Shown: positions 1-9,046, counted from the stretch's first letter. The stretch: DNA of 64,000 bases from Streptomyces sp. TLI_105 (GCF_900105415.1 NZ_FNSM01000001.1:6573501-6637500); one strand, 5' to 3'. Numbers and translations: made by a program. The notes: generated from the sequence alone by a model not told the origin.

Positions 1-89
1 CGATCGCGCCCTCCCCGGGCCGGGTCGTGGTCCGCTCGCTGGAAGAGGTCGACGTGCCGTTCCTGCGGACCTTGATCACGGGAATTTGA
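1..89 (+). CDS. C-terminal tail of an unidentified protein (5' truncated by window edge)
   Basis: An open frame beginning at base 3 runs 28 codons to a TGA at 87-89 and ends in ...PFLRTLITGI. Third codon positions are almost all G or C, as in the real genes nearby, and a 440-base gene-free gap follows, so this looks like the end of a real gene that starts outside the window. Too little remains to name a family. Confidence 0.5.
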   Translation, partial: IAPSPGRVVVRSLEEVDVPFLRTLITGI

Positions 90-532
90 GCTTTCCCTGA
101 GGAAAGCGATCCGATGAAAGCGATCGGGCCATTCACCGAAAAGCGTCTACGTGACCTTGGTCACTCAGAGTGCCGGACGGTAGGTGGCCCGTTCTCGTTC
201 CCCGTCTCAAAACCGGATGTTTCGGTGCCCCCTGTGCCCCGATTGGGTAAGTGTCGTCCCCAACGTCCGGCGCATGGTTATCGAGGCTGACGCATCCATG
301 ATCACTCTGCGATTACGCCCCTGTACGGCCCCGGTCAAGTGATACCGGCGCCGCCCACTAATCTTTCGCGAGTACTTCGCCGCATAACCGCGTGCACCGG
401 CGCATACCCAAGTCGCCGTGAACACAGGACCGATCGCAACGCCCGGCCCGATCGCTCCCGCCCCGACCGGGCGGCAGACGGCGGAGTTCCACTGACCGCT
501 GTACCCAGTGCCGGATGAGGAGATCGTCCCCG
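90..532. other. 443-bp intergenic region, no gene seen
   Basis: This stretch is more A/T-rich than its surroundings and holds no open frame with Streptomyces-like codon use. It presumably carries the promoter of the solute-binding protein gene that follows. The only clear structure is a perfect palindrome at 151-164, listed separately. Confidence 0.5.
151..164. promoter_or_regulatory. Palindrome GTGACC-TT-GGTCAC, possible operator
   Basis: Two perfect 6-base arms are separated by TT, in the intergenic region about 370 bases before the first solute-binding protein gene. The symmetry fits a site for a dimeric regulator. No regulator gene is adjacent, so its partner is unknown and the site could be chance. 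Confidence 0.3.
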
Positions 533-2122
533 ATGAACCGCAAGACCCTGGTGCTGCCGGCCGTGGCCGGACTGCTCGCCCCCCTGCTCGCCGCCTGCGG
601 CGGATCGGAGGAGGGCAGAGCGATAACCGTCGGCACCACGGACCAGTTCATCGTCACCGAGGACGCACCCGCCCCCCTCGACCCGGCCTACGCCTACGAC
701 ACCGGTGCCTGGAACATCCTCCGCCAGACCGTCCAGACCCTGCTGCACGTGCCCCGCGGCGGCGGCGAGCCCGTCCCCGAGGCCGCCCAGAGCTGCGGCT
801 TCTCCGACAAGGCCAGCGAGAGCTACCGCTGCACGCTCCGCTCCGGCCTCACCTTCGCCGACGGCACCCCCGTCACGGCCGAGGACGTCAAGTTCTCCAT
901 CGAGCGCGTCCTGAAGATCAAGTCGGACAACGGCACGGCCGCCCTCCTCTCGAACATCGACGCCGTCGAGACCCAGGGCACCGACGGGATCGTCTTCCAC
1001 CTCAAGACCCCCGACGCCACCTTCCCGTACAAGCTCTCCACGCCCGTCGCCGGCATCCTCAGCAAGAACAAGTACGCCGCCGACAAGCTCCGTGACGGCT
1101 TCGACGTCGACGGCTCGGGCCCGTACACCATGAAGGTCGAGCGCCAGGGCGACAAGGCCACCCGCTTCGTCTTCACCAAGAACCCGGCGTACAAGGGCGA
1201 CGTCACCCTGCGCAACGACAAGGTCGAACTGCGCCCCTACGCCGACGCGAGCGCGATGGGCGCGGCCCTGGAGCGCGACGACATCGACATGATGGCCCGC
1301 TCCCTGTCGCAGAAGCAGATCAAGGACCTCACCGAGACGCCCAAGGACAACATCCGCGTCACCGAGGTCCCCGGCCTCGAGATCCGCTACCTCGGCTTCA
1401 ACACCAAGGCCCCCTCCGTCCAGGAGAAGGCCGTCCGCCAGGCCATGGCCTCCGTCGTCGACCGGGGCGCCCTCGTCAACCTCGTCTACGGCCCCACCGC
1501 CGAGCCGCTCTACTCGCTGATCCCCTCCAGCATCACCGGCCACGCCACCCCCTTCTTCGACGAGTACGGCGAGCCCGACCCCGCCCGCGCCGCCAAGCTC
1601 CTCAAGGAAGCGGGCGTCAAGACCCCGGTCAAGGTGACCCTCAACTACACCACCGACCACTACGGCGCCGAGACCGCCCAGGAGTTCGAGGCCCTCAAGA
1701 ACCAGCTCGTCGCCAGCGAGCTCTTCGACGCCAAGGTCCAGGGCGCCGAGTGGTCCACCTTCCGCACGGCCCAGAAGCGCGGCGACTACGCCGTCTACGG
1801 CCTCGGCTGGTTCCCGGACTACCCGGACCCGGACAACTACATCGCGCCGTTCCTCGACAGCGACAACTTCCTCAACACCCCCTACGTGAACAAGACCGTC
1901 CGCGAGAAGCTCATCCCGCGCTCGCGCCGCCAGGCCGACCGCAACGCCGCGAGCCCCGTCTACGCGCAGATCCAGAAGATCGTCGCCCAGGACGTCCCCG
2001 TCCTGCCCCTGTGGCAGGGCAAGCAGTACGTCGCCGCCCGCGACGACCTCAACGGAGTCGAGTACGCCCTCAACACCTCCTCCGACCTGCTGCTGTGGGA
2101 ACTGGGCCGCGGCACCGCCTGA
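533..2122 (+). CDS. ABC transporter substrate-binding lipoprotein (family 5, peptide/nickel type)
   Basis: A lipoprotein of 529 aa that should bind a peptide or similar solute outside the membrane for an ABC importer. The N-terminus is a lipoprotein signal: basic MNRK, a hydrophobic stretch and lipobox LAAC. The body has the SBP_bac_5 pattern, including FADGTPVTAEDVKFSIERV and, late, the GWFPDYPDPDNY segment. I chose ATG 533 because GAGGAG lies about 11 bases upstream and it starts directly at the signal peptide; an in-frame ATG at 515 overlaps that Shine-Dalgarno sequence. A close paralogue follows, but no permease or ATPase gene is adjacent, so its transporter partners must lie elsewhere. 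Confidence 0.88.
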   Translation: MNRKTLVLPAVAGLLAPLLAACGGSEEGRAITVGTTDQFIVTEDAPAPLDPAYAYDTGAWNILRQTVQTLLHVPRGGGEPVPEAAQSCGFSDKASESYRCTLRSGLTFADGTPVTAEDVKFSIERVLKIKSDNGTAALLSNIDAVETQGTDGIVFHLKTPDATFPYKLSTPVAGILSKNKYAADKLRDGFDVDGSGPYTMKVERQGDKATRFVFTKNPAYKGDVTLRNDKVELRPYADASAMGAALERDDIDMMARSLSQKQIKDLTETPKDNIRVTEVPGLEIRYLGFNTKAPSVQEKAVRQAMASVVDRGALVNLVYGPTAEPLYSLIPSSITGHATPFFDEYGEPDPARAAKLLKEAGVKTPVKVTLNYTTDHYGAETAQEFEALKNQLVASELFDAKVQGAEWSTFRTAQKRGDYAVYGLGWFPDYPDPDNYIAPFLDSDNFLNTPYVNKTVREKLIPRSRRQADRNAASPVYAQIQKIVAQDVPVLPLWQGKQYVAARDDLNGVEYALNTSSDLLLWELGRGTA

Positions 2123-2135
2123 CCCCTTCGTTGTC

Positions 2136-2161
2136 CCGGCCGCGCGCCCCTGCGCGGCCGG
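2136..2161 (+). terminator. Hairpin between the two solute-binding genes
   Basis: Perfect 10-base arms (2136-2145 and 2152-2161) enclose a 6-base loop, just after the first gene. There is no T-run, which is normal for Streptomyces. It could stop or reduce transcription between the paralogues, or protect an mRNA end. Confidence 0.55.
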
Positions 2162-2189
2162 CCTGACAAGAGATCAAGAGGCAAGTTCT

Positions 2190-3773
2190 GTGAAGGCACG
2201 AAACAAGTGGCTGACGGCCCCCCTCGCCGCCGGCCTGTCCGCCGCCCTCCTCAGCGGCTGCGGCACCGAACAGGGAGTCGGCTCCGGCGGCTCCGGAGGC
2301 GGCATACGCGTCGGCATGTCCGACGAGATCCTCGCCACCGATCCCGCGGCCGGCTACGACCCCGGCTCCTGGCTGCTGTTCAACAACGTCTTCCAGTCCC
2401 TCCTCGCCTTCCCGAAGGGCGGCTCCGAGCCGGAGCCCGAGGCCGCCGACAAGTGCGCGTTCTCCGGGGGCAGCAAGGTCTATACCTGCACCCTGCGCGA
2501 CGGTCTCACCTTCTCCAACGGCAACAAGCTCACCTCGGAGGACGTCAAGTTCTCCTTCGAGCGGGCCCTCAAGATCGCCGACCCCTCCGGCCCGGCGCCG
2601 CTGCTCGCCACCATCGACACCATCGAGACCCCCGACGAGCGGACCGTCGTCTTCCGCCTCAAGGTCCCGGACGCCACCTTCCCCAGCAAGATCGCCTCCG
2701 GCGCGGGCTCCATCGTCGACCACCGCGACTACCCCGCCGACGCGCTCCGCACCGACGGCAAGGCCACCGGCTCCGGCCCGTACAAGCTGGACTCGTTCAG
2801 CGACACCGAGGCCGTCTTCTCCGCCAACCCGGGCTACAAGGGCAACGCCAAGCCCAAGAACGGCGCGGTCACCCTCAAGCTCTACCGCGGCGACCGCGCG
2901 GCCCTCGCCAAGGCCTTCACCGACGGCGACATCGACGTCGCCTACCGAGGCCTCGCCGCCGACGACATCGCCGCCCTCGAGAACTCCGCCACCACGGCCG
3001 ACAAGGGCATCGAGGTCATCCCCGGCAGCAGCGCCGAGGTCCAGCACCTCGTCTTCAACATGAAGGACCCGGTCGTCGGCAAGCTCGCCGTCCGCAAGGC
3101 CATCGCCCACCTCGTCGACCGCGAGGACCTCGTCGAGCACGTCTACCAGTCGACGGCCACCCCGCTCTACTCGATCGTCCCGGCCGGCATCGCCGGACAC
3201 AACACCGCCTTCTTCGACACCTACGGCAGCCCCGACAAGGCCAAGGCGAAGAAGGCCCTCCGCTCCGCCGGCATCACCGACAAGGTGAAGCTCACCCTCT
3301 GGTCCACGCCCAGCCGCTACGGCCCGGCCACCGACCAGGAGCTCAAGGCCATCGCCGAACAGCTCAACGCGAGCGGCCTCTTCGACGCCGACGTGAAGTC
3401 CGTCGCCTACGAGCAGTACGAGAAGGACATCGCCGCCGGCAAGTACGGCGTCTACGTCAAGGGCTGGGTCCCCGACTACCCCGACGCCGACAACTTCACC
3501 AGCCCCTTCTTCGGCGAGGGCAACGTGCTCGGCAACCACTACGAGAACAGCACCGTCACCGGGACCCTCCTCCCGGCGACCGCCGCCATCGCCGACCGCG
3601 CCGCCACCGCCGACGAGTTCGGACGCCTCCAGGACCTCGTCGCCGAGGAGCTCCCCGTCCTGCCGCTCTGGCAGGGCAAGCAGTACGCCGTCGCCCGCGA
3701 GGACGTCACCGGCCTCGAATGGACCCTCGACGCCTCGACCGTCTTCCGCTTCTGGGAGATCCGCAAGGGCTGA
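2190..3773 (+). CDS. ABC transporter substrate-binding lipoprotein (family 5), paralogue of the preceding gene
   Basis: A 527-aa lipoprotein starting at GTG, with AAGAGG upstream. The signal peptide ends in lipobox LSGC. It shares the layout and many segments of the preceding protein, such as DVKFSFERALKI, the LYSIVPAGI region near the middle, GWVPDYPDADNF and the PVLPLWQGKQY stretch near the end. The pair is therefore an old tandem duplication. Family membership indicates peptide or opine-like solute binding; the real ligand cannot be read from sequence. A strong terminator follows and no transport-membrane genes are adjacent. Confidence 0.87.
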   Translation: MKARNKWLTAPLAAGLSAALLSGCGTEQGVGSGGSGGGIRVGMSDEILATDPAAGYDPGSWLLFNNVFQSLLAFPKGGSEPEPEAADKCAFSGGSKVYTCTLRDGLTFSNGNKLTSEDVKFSFERALKIADPSGPAPLLATIDTIETPDERTVVFRLKVPDATFPSKIASGAGSIVDHRDYPADALRTDGKATGSGPYKLDSFSDTEAVFSANPGYKGNAKPKNGAVTLKLYRGDRAALAKAFTDGDIDVAYRGLAADDIAALENSATTADKGIEVIPGSSAEVQHLVFNMKDPVVGKLAVRKAIAHLVDREDLVEHVYQSTATPLYSIVPAGIAGHNTAFFDTYGSPDKAKAKKALRSAGITDKVKLTLWSTPSRYGPATDQELKAIAEQLNASGLFDADVKSVAYEQYEKDIAAGKYGVYVKGWVPDYPDADNFTSPFFGEGNVLGNHYENSTVTGTLLPATAAIADRAATADEFGRLQDLVAEELPVLPLWQGKQYAVAREDVTGLEWTLDASTVFRFWEIRKG

Positions 3774-3791
3774 CACCCCCTCCACGCACGA

Positions 3792-3822
3792 GGGCCCGGT
3801 ACGCACCACGCGCACCGGGCCC
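3792..3822. terminator. Bidirectional terminator between convergent genes
   Basis: Arms GGGCCCGGT (3792-3800) and ACCGGGCCC (3814-3822) pair perfectly around a 13-base loop, between the end of the second solute-binding gene and the end of the convergent response-regulator gene. Confidence 0.75.
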
Positions 3823-3837
3823 CCGTCGTTCCCGCGC

Positions 3838-4515
3838 CTACTGGCCGCCGGCCCCCGGCCGCACCAGGCCGCTCTCGTAGGCGTACACCGCGGCCTGGAC
3901 CCGGTCCCGCAGCCTCAGCTTCGTCAGCACATGGCCCACGTGCGTCTTCACCGTCGTCTCGCTGACGAACAGGTCCGCCGCGATCTCCGCGTTCGACAGG
4001 CCCCGCGCCACCAGCTTCAGGACCTCCACCTCACGGTCGGTCAAGGTGTTCAGCGTGTCCGGCACCTGCTCCTCGCCCGTCGGCAGATGCGCCGAGTACT
4101 TGTCGAGCAGCCGGCGCGTGATCGACGGGGCCAGCATCGCCTCGCCCGCCGCCACCACGCGGATCGCCTGCACCAGCTCGTTCGCCGGAGCGTCCTTCAG
4201 GAGGAAGCCGCTCGCCCCCGCCCGCAGCGCCTCCACCACGTACTCGTCCAGATCGAAGGTCGTCAGGACCAGCACCTTCGCCGGACCGTCCCGCCCCGGA
4301 CCCGTGATCTGCCGGGTCGCCTCCACCCCGTCCATCCGCGGCATCCGGATGTCCATCAGGACCACGTCCGGCTGCAGCGCGCGCACCTGCTCCTGCGCCT
4401 GCAGACCGTCCCCGGCCTCACCCACCACCGCGATGTCCTGCTCCGCCTCCAGGATCATCCGGAAGCCGGTCCGCAGCAGCGGCTGATCGTCGACCAACAG
4501 GACGCGGATCGTCAC
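3838..4515 (-). CDS. NarL/FixJ-family response regulator, orphan
   Basis: A 225-aa two-component regulator that should bind DNA when phosphorylated. The receiver domain covers about residues 1-120, with acidic residues Asp9/Asp10, phospho-acceptor Asp55 in VVLMDIRMPRMDG and the conserved lysine in FLLKD. The C-terminus is a LuxR-type helix-turn-helix (LTDREVEVLKLVARGLSNAE, then SETTVKTHV). The GTG start has AAGGAG five bases upstream. Most Streptomyces relatives sit beside a sensor kinase gene; none is adjacent here, since the upstream neighbour is a nuclease. The kinase is either encoded elsewhere or was lost. Confidence 0.92.
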   Translation of the reverse strand: MTIRVLLVDDQPLLRTGFRMILEAEQDIAVVGEAGDGLQAQEQVRALQPDVVLMDIRMPRMDGVEATRQITGPGRDGPAKVLVLTTFDLDEYVVEALRAGASGFLLKDAPANELVQAIRVVAAGEAMLAPSITRRLLDKYSAHLPTGEEQVPDTLNTLTDREVEVLKLVARGLSNAEIAADLFVSETTVKTHVGHVLTKLRLRDRVQAAVYAYESGLVRPGAGGQ

Positions 4516-4573
4516 AAGGGCTCCTTCACGGGGCTGTGCTCACGAGCCACGCCCGACAGGGCGCGGGCCGTGC

Positions 4574-5476
4574 TCAGGAAGACGGCTGGGCCGGGTCCAT
4601 TCTGCCCTGCCCCGATCCGCCCGACTCCGGCGGGCGCGCGGAAACGATCTTCAGGGGATAGGCCGGGGGAGTCCCCCCGAACTCGGGACAGACCGCCTGA
4701 TGATCACACCAGCCGCACAGCTTCGTCGGCCGCGGCCGCCAGTCGCCCGACTCCGTGGCCAGCCGGATCGCGTCCCACAGCGCCAGCAGCTTCCGCTCCA
4801 CCCGCAGCAGATCCGCCTCCACCGGGTCGTACGTCAGCACCTCCCCGCTGCCCAGGTACACCAGCTGCAGCCGCCGCGGGATCACCTTCTTCAGCCGCCA
4901 CACCACCAGCGCGTAGAAGGTCATCTGGAACAGCGCGCCGTCCCGGTACTCGGGCCGCGGCGCCTTCCCCGTCTTGTAGTCGACGATCCGCACCTCGCCC
5001 GAGGGCGCGACGTCGACCCGGTCGATCACCCCGCGCAGCCGCAGCCCCGAATCCAGCTCCGTCTCCACGAACAGCTCACGCTCGGCCGGCTCCAGACGCG
5101 TCGGGTCCTCCAGCGTGAACCACCGCTCTACCAGCCCCTCCGCCTCGCCCAGCCAGCCCGCGAGCCGCTCCCCGTCCGGATCCTCCGCGAACAGCTCCGC
5201 CAGCTCCGGCTTCGACTCGAGAAGACGCTCCCACTGCCCCGGCACCATCGACTTCGCCCGCGACGCCGTCCGCTCCGCCGCCGGGTCGTCGAAGAGCCGC
5301 TCGAGCACCGCGTGCACCAGCGTGCCCCGCGTCGCCGCCGCGCTCGGCTTCTCCGGCAGCCGGTCGATCACCCGGAACCGGTACAGCAGGGGACACTGCA
5401 TGAAATCGTTCGCCCGCGAGGGCGACAACGACATGGGCGCCCGGGGCTCCGCGGGCACCTGCTCGCTCGTACTCAT
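4574..5476 (-). CDS. RecB-family nuclease with Fe-S cluster (PD-(D/E)XK, Cas4/AddB-like)
   Basis: A 300-aa stand-alone nuclease. Features in order: SPSRANDFMQCPLLYRF with the first cluster cysteine, a conserved GTLVHAVLERLF helix containing the catalytic His, the PD-(D/E)XK core GVIDRVDV...VRIVDYKTGK, and a C-terminal CGWCDHQAVC supplying three more cysteines. Four cysteines in this arrangement match the 4Fe-4S fold of Cas4 and AddB nucleases. No CRISPR or helicase partner is nearby, so a general DNA-repair role is more likely. On the minus strand a TAGGGT hexamer lies exactly 6 bases before the ATG with no Shine-Dalgarno, suggesting a leaderless mRNA. Confidence 0.88.
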   Translation of the reverse strand: MSTSEQVPAEPRAPMSLSPSRANDFMQCPLLYRFRVIDRLPEKPSAAATRGTLVHAVLERLFDDPAAERTASRAKSMVPGQWERLLESKPELAELFAEDPDGERLAGWLGEAEGLVERWFTLEDPTRLEPAERELFVETELDSGLRLRGVIDRVDVAPSGEVRIVDYKTGKAPRPEYRDGALFQMTFYALVVWRLKKVIPRRLQLVYLGSGEVLTYDPVEADLLRVERKLLALWDAIRLATESGDWRPRPTKLCGWCDHQAVCPEFGGTPPAYPLKIVSARPPESGGSGQGRMDPAQPSS

Positions 5477-5598
5477 GACACGACCCTACGACCCGCCGCC
5501 GACAACGGGCGGAATACCATCGACCTGGGACCCCGCCGCACTGCATGATCGAACCGTGACGCACCGACGCGGGTCACACCACGCGACGAAAGGAACCC

Positions 5599-6789
5599 GT
5601 GAACCAGGACGAGCCCAAGCCGCAGCGGACCGAGGAGCCCGGCGGCGGGATCCTCATGGGACGGCCCTTCGGCGTGCCCGTCTACGTCGCCCCCAGCTGG
5701 TTCGTCGTCGCCGCACTGATCACCTGGGTCTTCGGTGACCAGATCGACCGCGTCCTGCCCGAGCTCGGCGCCGCCCGCTACCTCGTCTCCCTCTTCTTCG
5801 CCGTCGCCTTCTACGCCTCGGTGCTCGTCCACGAGCTCGCCCACACCCTCGCCGCGCTCCGTTTCAAGCTCCCGGTGCGCCGCATCCAGCTCCAGTTCTT
5901 CGGCGGCGTCTCCGAGATCGAGAAGGAGACCGAGACCCCCGGCCGCGAATTCGTCCTCGCCTTCGTCGGCCCCCTGCTCTCCCTCGTCCTCGCCGGCGTG
6001 TTCTACCTCTCGCTGTACGCCGTCGAGCCCGGCACCGTCCCCGGCGTCCTCCTCGGCGGCCTGATGATCTCCAACCTGATCGTCGCCGTCTTCAACCTGC
6101 TCCCCGGCCTCCCCCTCGACGGCGGCCGCATGCTCCGCGCCGTCGTCTGGAAGATCACCGGCAAGCCCATGAGCGGCACCGTCGCCGCCGCCTGGGTCGG
6201 CCGCGCCCTCGCCGTCCTCGTCCTCGTCGGCCTGCCCCTCCTCACCCGCACCGGCCTCCTCGGCAACTCCACCGACGACATCAGCGGCTTCGAGACCGTC
6301 ACCGACGCGCTCCTCGCCGCGATCCTCGCCGCCATCATCTGGACCGGCGCCGGCAACAGCCTCCGCATGGCCCGCCTCCGCGAGCACCTCCCCGAGCTCC
6401 GCGCCCGCGCCCTCACCCGCCGCGCCATCCCCGTCGAGCCCGTCACGCCCCTCTCCGAGGCCCTCCGCCGCGCCAACGAGGCCGGCGCCCGCGCCCTCGT
6501 CGTCGTCGACGGCACCGGCGAACCCACCGGCATCGTCCGCGAGGCCGCCATCGCCGCCGTGCCCCAGCACCGCCGCCCCTGGGTCGCCGTCAGCACCCTC
6601 GCCCAGGACCTCACCGACGGCATGCGGGTCCCCGCCGAGCTCACCGGCCAGCCCCTCCTCGACCACCTCCGCGCCAGCCCCGCCACCGAGTACCTCGTGG
6701 TGGAGGACACCGGCGAGATCTACGGGGTCCTCGCCACCACCGACGTCGAGCGGGCCTTCGTCCGGGCCATGGCACGACCCTCCGCGTGA
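5599..6789 (+). CDS. Site-2-protease family membrane metalloprotease with CBS domains (M50, Rip3-like)
   Basis: A 396-aa integral membrane zinc protease of the kind that cleaves transmembrane substrates, often anti-sigma factors. The catalytic motif HELAH sits in the second hydrophobic segment (SVLVHELAHTL), and the third zinc ligand is in NLLPGLPLDGGRML. The C-terminal third is cytosolic and resembles a CBS pair (EPVTPLSEALRRANEAGARA, then LVVEDTGEIYGVLATTDVER), which senses adenine nucleotides in relatives. The GTG start has AAAGGA upstream. The next gene, trmI, begins 18 bases downstream but appears to have its own promoter. Confidence 0.9.
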   Translation: MNQDEPKPQRTEEPGGGILMGRPFGVPVYVAPSWFVVAALITWVFGDQIDRVLPELGAARYLVSLFFAVAFYASVLVHELAHTLAALRFKLPVRRIQLQFFGGVSEIEKETETPGREFVLAFVGPLLSLVLAGVFYLSLYAVEPGTVPGVLLGGLMISNLIVAVFNLLPGLPLDGGRMLRAVVWKITGKPMSGTVAAAWVGRALAVLVLVGLPLLTRTGLLGNSTDDISGFETVTDALLAAILAAIIWTGAGNSLRMARLREHLPELRARALTRRAIPVEPVTPLSEALRRANEAGARALVVVDGTGEPTGIVREAAIAAVPQHRRPWVAVSTLAQDLTDGMRVPAELTGQPLLDHLRASPATEYLVVEDTGEIYGVLATTDVERAFVRAMARPSA

Positions 6790-6807
6790 CCCCGGTACTC
6801 TGGTCAC

Positions 6808-7695
6808 ATGTCCGAACCGACCGGTGCCGCCCGCCGACGCGGGCCCTTCAAGGTCGGGGACCAGGTTCAGCTGACCGACCCCAAGGGCCGTCACTACACG
6901 TTCACGCTCGAAGAGGGAAAGAACTTCCACACCCACAAGGGTTCTTTCCCGCACGACGAACTGATCGGCGCCCCCGAGGGCAGCGTTGTCCGTACCACCG
7001 GAAACGTCGCCTACCTCGCGCTGCGCCCCCTGCTCCCCGACTACGTCCTGTCCATGCCCCGCGGCGCAGCCGTGGTCTACCCCAAGGACGCGGGGCAGAT
7101 CCTGGCCTTCGCCGACATCTTCCCCGGCGCCCGCGTCGTGGAAGCCGGAGTGGGCTCGGGATCGCTGAGCAGCTTCCTCCTGCGCGCCATCGGAGACAGC
7201 GGCATGCTGCACTCCTACGAGCGCCGCGAGGACTTCGCCGAGATCGCCAAGGGCAACGTCGAGCGCTACTTCGGCGGCCCCCACCCCGCGTGGCAGCTGA
7301 CCGTCGGCGACCTCCAGGACAACCTGTCCGACACCGACGTCGACCGCGTCATCCTGGACATGCTCGCCCCCTGGGAGTGCCTGGAGGCCGTCTCCAAGGC
7401 CCTCGTCCCCGGCGGCATCCTCTGCTGCTACGTGGCGACCACCACCCAGCTCGCCCGCACCGTGGAGTCCATCCGCGAGTTCGGCTGCTACGCCGAGCCG
7501 CAGCCCTGGGAGTCCATGATCCGCAACTGGCACGTCGAGGGCCTCGCCGTCCGCCCCGATCACCGCATGATCGGACACACCGGCTTCCTCGTCACCGCCC
7601 GTCGCCTCGCGGACGGGGTCGAGCCCCCGATGCGCCGCCGCCGCCCCGCCAAGGGTGCTTACGGCGAGGACTACGAGGGCCCCAACAAGGGCTGA
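6808..7695 (+). CDS. trmI: tRNA (adenine-58-N1)-methyltransferase TrmI
   Basis: A 295-aa SAM-dependent enzyme that makes m1A58 in the T-loop of tRNA as a homotetramer. An N-terminal beta domain (FKVGDQVQLTDPKGRHYTF) precedes the conserved GNVAYLALRPLLPDYVLSM segment. The methyltransferase core has SAM motif VVEAGVGSGSLSSFL and acidic VDRVILDMLAPWE. Length and motifs match bacterial and archaeal TrmI. TACTCT lies exactly 6 bases before the ATG and no Shine-Dalgarno is present, so the mRNA is probably leaderless. In actinobacteria trmI commonly sits just upstream of the proteasome ATPase gene, as here. Confidence 0.94.
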   Translation: MSEPTGAARRRGPFKVGDQVQLTDPKGRHYTFTLEEGKNFHTHKGSFPHDELIGAPEGSVVRTTGNVAYLALRPLLPDYVLSMPRGAAVVYPKDAGQILAFADIFPGARVVEAGVGSGSLSSFLLRAIGDSGMLHSYERREDFAEIAKGNVERYFGGPHPAWQLTVGDLQDNLSDTDVDRVILDMLAPWECLEAVSKALVPGGILCCYVATTTQLARTVESIREFGCYAEPQPWESMIRNWHVEGLAVRPDHRMIGHTGFLVTARRLADGVEPPMRRRRPAKGAYGEDYEGPNKG

Positions 7696-7714
7696 CGTTC
7701 CGACATCCAGACCG

Positions 7715-7761
7715 CGCCGCCGCCGAGTTCCCCGCCCACGCGGGAGAACTCGTCGGCGGCG
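7715..7761 (+). terminator. Terminator hairpin after trmI
   Basis: A long, slightly imperfect stem. CGCCGCCGCCGAGTT from 7715 pairs with AACTCGTCGGCGGCG ending at 7761, and the C/G-rich part continues toward the loop. It follows the trmI stop by about 20 bases. Confidence 0.65.
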
Positions 7762-7911
7762 TCCTCATGTTCGCCGCCGCAGGAGACCGGCCGACCGGAT
7801 GTCCGCCGCCGAGCACCGGCCGACCGGGGCCACCCCACCTGTTCCGTCCCCCTGTGACGTGTGGCACGATGCCGGGAACCCCGCCGCACCACCCCACAGG
7901 AGACGTCGCGC

Positions 7912-8490
7912 GTGCAGCCCTCCGCCGCCCCGGACCTCGCGGACCTCGCCCACACCCACGCCCGGCCGGCCCACTGGATGGCCACCGCCACCGCGACCGC
8001 CGCGGTCGTCGCCCTCGCCGGACTGCTCCAGCCCGGCCCCGCCGGAGCCGGCACCGTCCCGGCCGCCGCCCCGCGCCCGGCACCCGCCCCCGACGCCGCC
8101 GCGGTCTCCTACCCCCTGGAATGCGGGGGAGGCCCCCATACGGTCGCGAAGCGGGTCTCCGGAGACCTCGACGGCGACGGGAACCCCGAGACCGTTGCGG
8201 TCGTGCACTGCGAAGCCGGCTCCGGCACCCCGCCGAGCGGCGTCTACGTCCTCACCCGCGGCAAGGGGAGCGGAACCCCCGCGCGCGTGGTGGCCACGCT
8301 CCTCGCACCCGAGCAGCATCAGAACGTCACCGAGCTCGCCGTACGCGACGGAGCCGTGCGCGCCACCCTGCTCGGCTACTCGTCCCCCGACGTGCCCAGC
8401 TGCTGCCCCGACGAGAAGGAGCAGGTCAGCTGGCGCTGGCGGGGCGGCGCCTTCGTCCGCGGCGACCAGGCCGAGGCGCTCGGCGTCTGA
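7912..8490 (+). CDS. Small exported or membrane-anchored protein of unknown function
   Basis: A 192-aa protein. I chose GTG 7912 because AGGAGA lies 8 bases upstream; the frame is open from 7861 but without a binding site. Residues about 22-42 are hydrophobic (WMATATATAAVVALAGLL), followed by an Ala/Pro-rich linker, so it is probably secreted or tethered. The outer domain has two cysteine regions (LECGG near VSGDLDGDGNPETVAVVHC, and SCCPDEKEQ). The DGDGNPE stretch resembles FG-GAP/calcium-loop repeats. I do not recognise a family with confidence. Confidence 0.72.
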   Translation: MQPSAAPDLADLAHTHARPAHWMATATATAAVVALAGLLQPGPAGAGTVPAAAPRPAPAPDAAAVSYPLECGGGPHTVAKRVSGDLDGDGNPETVAVVHCEAGSGTPPSGVYVLTRGKGSGTPARVVATLLAPEQHQNVTELAVRDGAVRATLLGYSSPDVPSCCPDEKEQVSWRWRGGAFVRGDQAEALGV

Positions 8491-8494
8491 GCCG

Positions 8495-8800
8495 TCACTC
8501 GGCGTCGGGGCCGTACACCTCGACCTTGTCCGCGACCCGGCGCACATGGATGCAGTCGCCGGGGCACTCCTTCGCGGAGTCCACCACGTCCTGGAGCAGC
8601 GTCAGCGGCACCGGCGTGGTGGCCCCCGCGTCCTGGAGCAGTTCGTCGTCGGGGCTCTTCACATAAGCGAGCCCGTCGATGTCGAGTTCGAAGACCTCGG
8701 GGGCGTACTGCGCGCAGATCCCGTCCCCGGTGCACAGGTCCTGGTCGATCCAGACCTCCAGCGCCTCCTCGGCGCCCGTCGCCGGGGCCTCGTGCTGCAC
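8495..8800 (-). CDS. Ferredoxin with single Fe-S cluster
   Basis: A small acidic electron carrier of about 101 aa. Cluster residues are in IDQDLCTGDGICAQYAPEVF and AKECPGDCIHV. The second cysteine of the usual CxxCxxC triad is Asp (CTGDGIC), a pattern seen in [3Fe-4S] ferredoxins and some Asp-ligated [4Fe-4S] ones, so it may carry 3Fe-4S. AGGAG at 8809-8813 is only 2 bases from the in-frame ATG at 8806 but 8 bases from the GTG at 8800, so I prefer the GTG. Such proteins often serve cytochrome P450s; the P450 in this window is 20 kb away. It is divergent from the arc gene. Confidence 0.9.
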   Translation of the reverse strand: MQHEAPATGAEEALEVWIDQDLCTGDGICAQYAPEVFELDIDGLAYVKSPDDELLQDAGATTPVPLTLLQDVVDSAKECPGDCIHVRRVADKVEVYGPDAE

Positions 8801-9046
8801 GGTCATATCTCCTGCCGTTTCTGCTTCGCGCGATAAGTCGGGCCACCCCTGACGGGTGTTGACCGATGACGACGATACAACCGCCCGCTTTCAGACGGTG
8901 AAGGGTGGGTATTCCCCTGGCGAGAGGGGAAGCGCAAGGGTGAAGATCGGACACACCCCGGAGTCTTTTTGATCTAGGGGTTTCAATCACCACCCACGCA
9001 GGTAGGGTCAGGAAGCGTCCAGCTCCCCTTGGAGGAGGTGAGGACC

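Noticed and set aside
4574..5476. CRISPR adaptation gene cas4
   Set aside because: The nuclease has the Cas4-like Fe-S cysteines, but there is no repeat array or other cas gene in the window.
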